NCBI GenBank assembly: GCA_947296775.1
Contig: CAMYRF010000064.1
Coordinates: forward strand, 1-6,011
Length of the DNA stretch: 6,011 bases
Direction of reading: 5' to 3'
Source of the DNA: an uncultured Mycoplasmatota bacterium
Lineage (GTDB): Bacteria; Bacillota_I; Bacilli_A; RF39; UBA660
Positions 1 through 4,528 of this stretch are shown here, piece by piece (within the stretch, counting starts at the first letter, position 1; each line of letters opens with the position of its first letter). The position numbers were made by a program, and so were the translations under genes. The notes under the pieces were generated by a model, which saw only the letters and a list, made by a program, of their open reading frames with translations, searched no databases and was not told the DNA's origin.

Positions 1-1046
1 ATTATATGTTTTCCAATATAATCTTTTAGGGCTTCTACAGCTAGTTCTATTGTGATTTCAGATCCATTCATGATTGTTGCATAGGCAAATACTCTGGTTA
101 AGGCCCCTTCTAACTTTCTGATATCAGTAGTACAGTTACTAGCGATATATTCTTTTACTTCTTCGGGAACAAAGCTACTAATACCTTGTGCTTCTATCTT
201 TTTATCAAGTATTGCCATTCTCAAATTGAAATCAGGTGGCAAAATATCAATTGTTAATCCCCAATTGAATCTTGTTCTTAATCTTTCTTCTAGTTTTTTT
301 AGATCATCTGGTGATCTATCTGATGAAATAATGATTTGTTTATTTTGGGTGTGCAGTTCATTAAAGGTGTTAAAAAATTCTTGTTGGGTTTTACTTGCAA
401 TTTCAAGGTATTGAATATCATCTATCATTAAAACATCAATATCACGATATTTTCTTTTAAAACTATCCACAGCTTTAAAGTTATTATCATTTTTTCTATA
501 TAGGCTTAAAAAGTCGTCTACAAATTTTTCACTTGTTACATATAATACTTTTTTGTTTGTATTATAGGTTATATAATTACCGATTGCGTGCATTAAGTGG
601 GTTTTTCCAAGTCCGCTATTTCCATATATGAACAATGGATTATACATACTACCTGGCTTTTCTGCTACTGCAAGTCCTATTGCTTTAGCAAATTTATTAC
701 TTTCTCCTTGGATAAATGTTTCAAATGTATATTTTTTATCTAAGCCGCTTTCAAATAAGGTTTCATCGTTTTCTTTTATTTCTTCATCGTTTTTTGTTAT
801 TGGTTCTGTTGTTGTATATTCAAATTTAAATAATGAACCAGTAACATCCATAAATGTTTCTTTAATAAGTTCACCATAATTTTCTTTTAGGTGATTTATT
901 TGAACATCCCACTCTACTTTCACTAAAGCGGTATCTTCAGTTAGGTTTATTAATTTAGTGTCTTTAAACCAAGTTTCAAAGAGAACAGGTTTTACTTTCT
1001 CTTCTATTTTGGCTAAAAAGACACTCCAAGTGCTTTCTAAATCCAT
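1..1046 (-). CDS. dnaA: Chromosomal replication initiator DnaA (3' end beyond window)
   Basis: DnaA is the AAA+ ATPase that binds DnaA boxes, opens the origin and loads the helicase. I read 348 codons from an ATG at 1046. Domain I (residues about 1-80) carries the typical start with W7, F23, W26 and F27. A short variable linker follows. The AAA+ domain III runs from about 106: Walker A GNSGLGKT (142-149), Walker B VLMIDD (205-210), sensor I SSDR (241-244), the arginine-finger box LRTRFNWGL (R259) and sensor II IRKLEG (309-314). Domain IV, which recognises DnaA boxes, lies off the left edge, so the gene is cut by the window and not visibly broken. An in-frame ATG at 1052 is possible, but the G-run (GTGGGGG) sits directly against it and 6 bases before 1046, so I prefer 1046. 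The gene diverges from rpmH, as in many Firmicutes. Its coding strand is clearly less G-skewed than mnmE and uses ACC eight times. Confidence 0.97.
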   Translation of the reverse strand, partial: MDLESTWSVFLAKIEEKVKPVLFETWFKDTKLINLTEDTALVKVEWDVQINHLKENYGELIKETFMDVTGSLFKFEYTTTEPITKNDEEIKENDETLFESGLDKKYTFETFIQGESNKFAKAIGLAVAEKPGSMYNPLFIYGNSGLGKTHLMHAIGNYITYNTNKKVLYVTSEKFVDDFLSLYRKNDNNFKAVDSFKRKYRDIDVLMIDDIQYLEIASKTQQEFFNTFNELHTQNKQIIISSDRSPDDLKKLEERLRTRFNWGLTIDILPPDFNLRMAILDKKIEAQGISSFVPEEVKEYIASNCTTDIRKLEGALTRVFAYATIMNGSEITIELAVEALKDYIGKHI

Positions 1047-1085
1047 AAGCATCCCCCACTATCTGCTTTAAAGTCTCTTAACACC

Positions 1086-1115
1086 ATTTTACATTATTTT
1101 TACGGAAAATGCCAT
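1086..1115 (-). promoter_or_regulatory. Candidate dnaA promoter
   Basis: On the minus strand a TAAAAT -10-like hexamer (1086-1091) lies 18 bases downstream of ATGGCA (1110-1115), which matches the TTGACA -35 at four of six positions. The transcript would start a few bases before 1080 and give a 5' leader of roughly 30-35 bases. The DnaA box at 1122-1130 lies just upstream of the -35, a position that would suit autoregulation by DnaA. The match is weak, and other AT-rich hexamers in the gap could serve instead. Confidence 0.35.
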
Positions 1116-1187
1116 AAAAACTGTGGAAAAAGTTTAAAAAAAGATATCCACATGGATTTTTTGGAGAATTTTAGCGAAAAATGATAT

Positions 1188-1210
1188 TTTTCCACGGAAA
1201 CTGTGGAAAA
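1188..1210. repeat. Inverted pair of TTTTCCAC DnaA boxes
   Basis: TTTTCCAC (1188-1195) and GTGGAAAA (1203-1210) form a perfect 8-base inverted repeat around a 7-base spacer, placing two DnaA boxes head to head. The left arm also overlaps a second inverted repeat, GAAAAAT (1176-1182) with ATTTTTC (1186-1192). The right arm lies in a 14-base direct repeat, AAACTGTGGAAAAA, found at 1118-1131 and 1198-1211, exactly 80 bases apart. The arrangement suggests paired DnaA binding. Confidence 0.8.
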
Positions 1211-1215
1211 ATTAT

Positions 1216-1234
1216 TTATTCACAATGTGAATTA
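1216..1234. repeat. Inverted pair of TTCACA-type DnaA boxes
   Basis: ATTCACA (1218-1224) and TGTGAAT (1226-1232) form a perfect 7-base palindrome with a single central base. Extending outward, they make two opposed 9-mers, TTATTCACA (1216-1224) and TAATTCACA (1226-1234, minus strand). A third TTATTCACA follows at 1243-1251. With only one base between them, two DnaA molecules would be tightly packed. The same palindrome could instead be an operator for another regulator. Confidence 0.7.
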
Positions 1235-1377
1235 TTTTAAAGTTATTCACATATGTTGAAAAAGGTGATATTATATTTTAATTCTATAAAAAAATTGGTG
1301 GATAAAATATCTGGAAAAAATTTTGATATAATTTTAGAAAAAGTTTTATTGTGGAAAACTATGGAGAGAAAAAAGTG

Positions 1378-1406
1378 TTGACAAATCAACCTTTTACCTA
1401 TATAAT
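1378..1406 (+). promoter_or_regulatory. Consensus sigma-A promoter of rpmH operon
   Basis: A perfect TTGACA -35 (1378-1383) and a perfect TATAAT -10 (1401-1406) are separated by the ideal 17 bases. The expected start is near 1413, giving a leader of about 38 bases before rpmH. The last DnaA box (1350-1358) ends 19 bases upstream of the -35, so bound DnaA could touch polymerase. Such strength suits a ribosomal-protein gene. Confidence 0.92.
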
Positions 1407-1450
1407 TAATAAAGCAATGAAAAATTTATCTTGAGAGGAGTGAATTATCT

Positions 1451-1576
1451 ATGTCAAAAAGAACTTTTCAACCTAATAATAGAAGAAGAAGTAAAAAAAT
1501 GGGTTTCTTCGCTAGAATGCAAACTAATATTATTAAAAGAAGAAGAAAAAAGGGCCGCAAAGTTTTAGCTCGTTAA
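1451..1576 (+). CDS. rpmH: Ribosomal protein L34 (bL34), short form
   Basis: This is the small basic protein bL34 of the large ribosomal subunit. The 41-residue product starts with MSKRTFQPNNRRRSK, the L34 hallmark, continues with GFFARMQT (18-25) and ends in KKGRKVLAR. Family members are usually about 44-46 residues and contain GRKVL twice. Here the inner copy is missing and replaced by TNIIKRRRK, which I read as a shortening of about four residues compensated by the extra serine near the start. Seventeen of the 41 residues are K or R. GAGAGGAG (1433-1440) lies 10 bases before the ATG. It is the first gene after the strong promoter and stands 52 bases before rnpA, as expected for this operon. 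Confidence 0.95.
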   Translation: MSKRTFQPNNRRRSKKMGFFARMQTNIIKRRRKKGRKVLAR

Positions 1577-1580
1577 TTAT

Positions 1581-1605
1581 AGCCACTGCTTATCCAGTGG
1601 TTTTT
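1581..1605 (+). terminator. Hairpin plus T-run between rpmH and rnpA (attenuator)
   Basis: CCACTG (1583-1588) pairs with CAGTGG (1595-1600) across the loop CTTATC, and five T residues follow at once. Outer A-T and G-T pairs (1581-1582 with 1601-1602) may extend it. A six-pair stem with a short T-run is a weak intrinsic terminator. It more likely lets part of the transcription pass, giving more L34 than RNase P protein, or it may mark a processing point. Confidence 0.6.
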
Positions 1606-1628
1606 AAATATATTATATAGGTGATGAT

Positions 1629-1964
1629 ATGAAGAAAATTAATATTTTAAAGAGCAATACTGATTTTAATCGCATTATTAAAAATAATAGGGCTTTTAAA
1701 TATAAAGATTATATTATTTATGTTGAAAAAGGAACTGAAGGACCTTATAAATTCGGTTTTTCGGTTGGTAAAAAAATAGGTAATGCTGTTACTAGAAATA
1801 AATATAAAAGAAGATTAAAGAACATAATTGATAAAAAGGTCTATCAAAATAACTTTAATTGTATTATAATAGTAGGCAAGGGGATAATAGATCGAAGTTT
1901 TAGTGAAATGGAAGAAAATTTATATAAAGCTTTAGATTTAATTAAGATAACAAAGGAGAAATAG
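1629..1964 (+). CDS. rnpA: Ribonuclease P protein component
   Basis: RnpA is the protein subunit of RNase P. It helps the catalytic RNA bind precursor tRNA and trim the 5' leader. The 111-residue product has a normal family length. The central signature is clear: KFGFSVGKKIGNAVTRNKYKRRLK (residues 41-64), with the RNR-type helix around R56, N57, R61 and R62. The N-terminal LKSNTDFNRIIKNNRAF is also typical of the family. AGGTGA (1619-1624) precedes the ATG by 4 bases. It sits between rpmH and yidC, its classical place. The stop is separated from the yidC start by a single base, and the yidC ribosome binding site lies inside the rnpA end, so the two are probably translationally coupled. The RNase P RNA gene is not in the window. 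Confidence 0.96.
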   Translation: MKKINILKSNTDFNRIIKNNRAFKYKDYIIYVEKGTEGPYKFGFSVGKKIGNAVTRNKYKRRLKNIIDKKVYQNNFNCIIIVGKGIIDRSFSEMEENLYKALDLIKITKEK

Positions 1965-1965
1965 G

Positions 1966-2961
1966 ATGCGTAATAAGAAATTTTTAGTAGTACTATTACT
2001 TGTGATGACTTTATCACTTACTGGATGTACTCAATATGTTAAAGATGATGATGGTAGGATAGTTAAAGAACCTACAACTGGGCAAAATTTAACTTCTAAT
2101 ATTTTATGTAAGCCTGTAAATAAAGAAGTTTTAAAGACTTATGAGAAAAATGATGTGGATGTTTCTAAGTTGCCTACTTGTGCGAAATTTACTCCTGCTT
2201 CTGGTGGATACGAGGGTATTTGGAGCACAATATTTATTAAACCTTTAAGTTGGCTTATCATTCAAATAGGATTGTTTGTTAAAAATTACGGTTTAGCTAT
2301 TATTTTAGTAACTTTATTAATTCGTTTGATTATTTTTCCTATTAGTAAGAAATCAGCTATGCAGTCTGAGAATATGAAACTTGCTAGTAAGGATTTACAA
2401 AAATTAGAAAATAAATATCGTAATCGTACTTCACAACAAGATCAAATGATGAAAGCCCAAGAAATGATGGGAATTTATAAAAAATATAATATTAATCCAA
2501 TGTCTGGATGTTTATTTGCTTTTATTCAAATGCCTTTATTCTTTGCTTTCCTTGAAAGTTTATATAGAATACCAGCGGTATTTGAAGGGGAGTTCTTAGG
2601 ATTTAATTTAGGAACAAGTCCATTTAATGCTTTATTTGGAACTAGTTTCTCATTTGGTAATTTTATCGATTCATTTGGTACTGGTAATTGGATTTATATT
2701 TTACTTCCAATTGCGGTTGGACTTGCAACTTTCTTCTCATTTAAGATGAATTCTGGACTTGGTGGAACTAATCCAGAGCAAGAAAAACAAATGAAGTTAA
2801 TGATGAATATTATGATGATATTTATCACCGTTGCATCTTTCACAATGTCTACAAGTATCATTATTTATTGGATAACTGGAAGCTTATTTACAATTATTCA
2901 AAGTTTAGTTTTAAGGAGGCATAAAGATGCTAGAAATGGTAAGAAACGAATCAAAGAATAA
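1966..2961 (+). CDS. yidC: Membrane protein insertase YidC/Oxa1, lipoprotein type
   Basis: YidC inserts and folds membrane proteins, alone or with SecYEG. The 331-residue product has a lipoprotein signal: basic MRNKK, a hydrophobic run and lipobox LTGC with C21 as the probable lipidated residue. An outside segment of about 60 residues follows. The core begins near GIWSTIFIKPLSW (84-96). The first conserved membrane helix holds the hallmark arginine R120 in LLIRLIIFPIS. Then come the cytoplasmic helical hairpin (about 128-175, Gln/Met/Lys-rich), NPMSGCLFAFIQMP (177-190) and helices near 240-258 and 276-313, with IIIYWITGSLFTIIQS near the end. The tail is short and basic (RRHKDARNGKKRIK). AAGGAG (1953-1958) stands 7 bases before the ATG. 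No yidD gene lies between rnpA and yidC, unlike many bacteria. Length and layout fit the short Gram-positive SpoIIIJ/YqjG class, which lacks the large periplasmic domain. Confidence 0.96.
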   Translation: MRNKKFLVVLLLVMTLSLTGCTQYVKDDDGRIVKEPTTGQNLTSNILCKPVNKEVLKTYEKNDVDVSKLPTCAKFTPASGGYEGIWSTIFIKPLSWLIIQIGLFVKNYGLAIILVTLLIRLIIFPISKKSAMQSENMKLASKDLQKLENKYRNRTSQQDQMMKAQEMMGIYKKYNINPMSGCLFAFIQMPLFFAFLESLYRIPAVFEGEFLGFNLGTSPFNALFGTSFSFGNFIDSFGTGNWIYILLPIAVGLATFFSFKMNSGLGGTNPEQEKQMKLMMNIMMIFITVASFTMSTSIIIYWITGSLFTIIQSLVLRRHKDARNGKKRIKE

Positions 2962-3541
2962 AGAAGATGCTTTAAATAAGTGTTTAGAACAATTAAATGT
3001 TAGAACTGATGAAGTATATTATTATTTTGAAGAAACTGAAGGTGGTTTGTTTAAAGGAAAAAAATATACAGCTGTTGTAACTACTAAATATGCGGTTAAG
3101 GAATATATTAAAGAGTTTTTAAATGAACTTGCTTCTAAAATGGAAACTAAGTTTAATTTTGAGGTAGCTGATAATGAATATGGTTTTTCTGTAATTATTG
3201 TTGCTGATGACAGTGCTTATTTAATTGGAAAAGAAGGAAAAACTTTAAATAGTATTCAAACTGTTTTAAGACAAAGTCTTAAGAAATATGGAAATTTTGA
3301 TTTTAGAGTTAATTTAGATATTTCTAATTACAAGGCTCGTAAGGAAAAACGTTTATCTTATGAGGTTAATAAGATTTGTAAGGATGTTTTAAAAAGTGGC
3401 GTTGAAGCTAAATTAGATCCAATGAATTCTTATGAAAGACGCATTGTTCATAATGTAGTTAGTAATTTTGATGGATTATATTCTGAAAGTGAAGGGGTTA
3501 ATCCTAACAGATATACTATTATTAAGAGAAAAGAAGATTAG
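2927..3541 (+). CDS. jag: RNA-binding protein Jag/KhpB (Jag-N, KH, R3H)
   Basis: Jag (KhpB, EloR) is a cytoplasmic RNA-binding protein that in other Firmicutes works with KhpA and affects cell elongation. That role is known from the family and is not shown here. The 204-residue product has three domains. A Jag-N region (about 9-52) contains ALNKCLEQLNV and GGLFKGKKY. A KH domain (about 55-130) carries the GxxG loop GKEG (101-104) in AYLIGKEGKTLNSIQ. A C-terminal R3H domain (about 140-202) has the RxxxH motif R171-H175 and ends NPNRYTIIKRK. AAGGAGG (2913-2919) lies 7 bases before the ATG at 2927 and 16 before the next ATG (2936), which favours 2927. The start lies inside yidC with a 35-base overlap, implying coupled expression. 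The linker between Jag-N and KH is very short compared with longer homologues. Confidence 0.95.
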   Translation: MLEMVRNESKNKEDALNKCLEQLNVRTDEVYYYFEETEGGLFKGKKYTAVVTTKYAVKEYIKEFLNELASKMETKFNFEVADNEYGFSVIIVADDSAYLIGKEGKTLNSIQTVLRQSLKKYGNFDFRVNLDISNYKARKEKRLSYEVNKICKDVLKSGVEAKLDPMNSYERRIVHNVVSNFDGLYSESEGVNPNRYTIIKRKED

Positions 3542-3555
3542 TTTCTTCTTTTTTT
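3529..3555 (+). terminator. A/U-rich terminator-like hairpin at end of jag
   Basis: AAAAGAAGA (3529-3537) and TCTTCTTTT (3544-3552) form a perfect 9-pair stem around the loop TTAGTT. The T-run continues to 3555, and the jag stop codon is in the loop. The stem has only two G-C pairs, so termination would be inefficient. It does separate the rpmH-jag unit from a new promoter just downstream. Confidence 0.45.
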
Positions 3556-3556
3556 G

Positions 3557-3580
3557 TGTTATAATTGTTTAGAGGAGAGG
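3557..3580 (+). promoter_or_regulatory. Extended -10 promoter and ribosome binding site before ABC remnant
   Basis: TGTTATAAT (3557-3565) is a perfect extended -10 element, with no recognisable -35 at the proper distance. AGAGGAGAGG (3571-3580), a strong ribosome binding site, follows only five bases after the -10. It is 8 bases before a TTG at 3589 that begins the transporter remnant. If transcription starts near 3571-3573, the binding site would lie at the extreme 5' end of the mRNA, which weakens either the promoter call or the initiation call. It may now drive the HD gene and mnmE. Confidence 0.5.
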
Positions 3581-3588
3581 TATTTTAA

Positions 3589-3943
3589 TTGGATGTATTA
3601 GTATGGATATTTAATTATTTAAAAATTAGATTTATTTGATTTTATTAAGACTTTGGATAATGGATTGGACACAGAAGTTGGATAAAAGTGACTGAAATTA
3701 TCTACTGGTCAAAAAAGAAGAATTAATTTATTACGTAGTTATTTAATGGATAAAAAAATATATATTTTAGATGAACCAACTTCTAATTTAGACAATAAAA
3801 CAGAAGAAATAGTTTGTGATTTTATTAAAAATAATTTTTATGAAAAAACATTAATTATAGCAACTCATAATAAAATGATAGAGAGTATTTGTAATAAATT
3901 TTATTATTTTGATAATCATACTTTATATAAAAAAATAATTTAA
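3589..3943 (+). pseudogene. ABC exporter ATP-binding domain, decayed remnant
   Basis: This is the wreck of an ABC transporter, probably an exporter with fused membrane and ATPase domains. From 3623 one frame reads KLDLFDFIKTLDNGLDTEVG, then TAA (3683), K, TGA (3689), then LKLSTGQKRRINLLRSYL and, from the ATG at 3746, IYILDEPTSNLD and TLIIATHNK. These are the region before the signature, the ABC signature LSTGQ, Walker B (D9, E10 of the last open segment), the D-loop (SNLD) and the H-loop histidine (H41). Both stops fall where relatives have EKG-like residues and are one base from GAA and GGA. Walker A, the Q-loop and the membrane domain are missing. A TTG at 3589 behind a good ribosome binding site opens 16 codons (MDVLVWIFNYLK...) in another frame, ending in TGA at 3637. 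They may be the original N-terminus joined by an internal deletion, which is my inference. The ATG at 3746 has no ribosome binding site, so a functional 65-residue protein is unlikely. The sequence is more A-rich than its neighbours. Confidence 0.85.
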
Positions 3944-3956
3944 AGAGGGTGTTTAT

Positions 3957-4496
3957 ATGGCTAAATCTATGCAGGCTAAGGTAAATAGGGCGTTAAGAAA
4001 CAGAAAATATTATGAGATTGTTAGACCTATTATCAATAGTCCTGAATTTCAAAAGAGAAAGAATTTTAAACATCATGAAAATTGTTCTGTTTATGAACAT
4101 TGTATAGAAGTTTCTTATTTATCTTATCGTATTTGTAAAAAATTAGGACTTTATAGTCGTGATGCGGCTATTGGTGGGCTACTTCATGATTTTTATTATA
4201 AACCTTGGCAAGAAAATGTCGAAAAAAAGGATTCGTTTTTTAAACAACATGGATTTATTCATGCTGGTGAAGCTTTAGATAATTCTATTAATTTTTTTCC
4301 TGAACTTGTAAATGCAAGGGTATCGGATATTATATTAAGACATATGTTTCCTTTAAACATTCATCCTCCTAAGTATCCAGAGAGTTGGGTAGTTACTTTT
4401 GCTGATAAATATGTTAGTTTGGGTGTATTAGGTAGTGGTAAGGAATTACTTAAGTATGTTGGCCTTAAAAAATTGTTGAAGAAAAAAGATAAATAG
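3957..4496 (+). CDS. HD-domain phosphohydrolase-like protein, uncharacterised
   Basis: This is a 179-residue cytoplasmic protein of the HD superfamily, whose members are metal-dependent phosphohydrolases. The exact substrate cannot be told. Metal-ligand candidates are H48 (SVYEHC), H77-D78 (GGLLHDF) and D150 (VTFADKY). Conserved-looking H102 (IHAGEA) and H129 (ILRHMFPL) could complete a two-metal site. The pattern with RHMFPL...PPKYPESWVVTFADKY resembles a family found in many Firmicutes and usually annotated only as an HD-domain protein. The first 40 and last 20 residues are strongly basic (RALRNRK; KKLLKKKDK), which could mean nucleic-acid or nucleotide binding. This is inference. AGAGGG (3944-3949) is 7 bases before the ATG. 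It begins 13 bases after the ABC remnant and ends 32 bases before mnmE, probably in one transcript with it. Confidence 0.88.
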   Translation: MAKSMQAKVNRALRNRKYYEIVRPIINSPEFQKRKNFKHHENCSVYEHCIEVSYLSYRICKKLGLYSRDAAIGGLLHDFYYKPWQENVEKKDSFFKQHGFIHAGEALDNSINFFPELVNARVSDIILRHMFPLNIHPPKYPESWVVTFADKYVSLGVLGSGKELLKYVGLKKLLKKKDK

Positions 4497-4528
4497 TGTA
4501 TGATATTTAGAAATTTGAGGTGATTTTT

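Larger units (their letters stand above)
1053..1377. other. oriC: Origin region (oriC part) with DnaA-box cluster
   Basis: This gene-free gap between divergent dnaA and rpmH holds about nine sites resembling the DnaA box TTATCCACA. Reading on the plus strand: 1144-1152 (ATATCCACA), 1188-1196 (TTTTCCACG), 1216-1224 and 1243-1251 (both TTATTCACA). Reading on the minus strand: 1122-1130, 1202-1210 and 1350-1358 (all TTTTCCACA), 1226-1234 (TAATTCACA) and 1297-1305 (TTATCCACC). None is the perfect consensus, but each has at most two differences. The stretch 1261-1350 is only about 16% G+C by hand count and could melt easily. Box density and position match the upstream part of Firmicutes origins. 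I cannot tell whether unwinding happens here or in the dnaA-dnaN gap outside the window. Confidence 0.85.

Noticed and set aside
226..414. Plus-strand open frame of 62 codons
   Set aside because: It lies opposite the AAA+ domain of dnaA, which has clear motifs on the minus strand. It has no ribosome binding site and no recognisable protein.
463..471. CTATCCACA, one base from the DnaA consensus, inside dnaA
   Set aside because: It encodes ordinary dnaA codons (Ala-Val-Asp-Ser), is isolated from other boxes and can be explained by chance.
628..879. Plus-strand open frame of 83 codons
   Set aside because: It is antisense to the dnaA linker and the start of domain III. It is open only because of base composition, and its residues show no family pattern.
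3746..3943. A functional 65-residue ATP-binding protein
   Set aside because: The open stretch starts at an internal Met within an ABC domain whose signature lies upstream in the same frame. It has no ribosome binding site and lacks Walker A, so it is part of a pseudogene.
3623..3943. TGA read as tryptophan (Mollicutes-type code) to rescue the ABC frame
   Set aside because: The frame also has a TAA at 3683, and all intact genes here use TGG for tryptophan, so the code is standard and the gene is broken.
4520..4528. GTG at 4520 as the mnmE start
   Set aside because: The GTG is part of the GAGGTGA ribosome binding site. The ATG at 4529 has correct spacing and gives the usual MnmE N-terminus.
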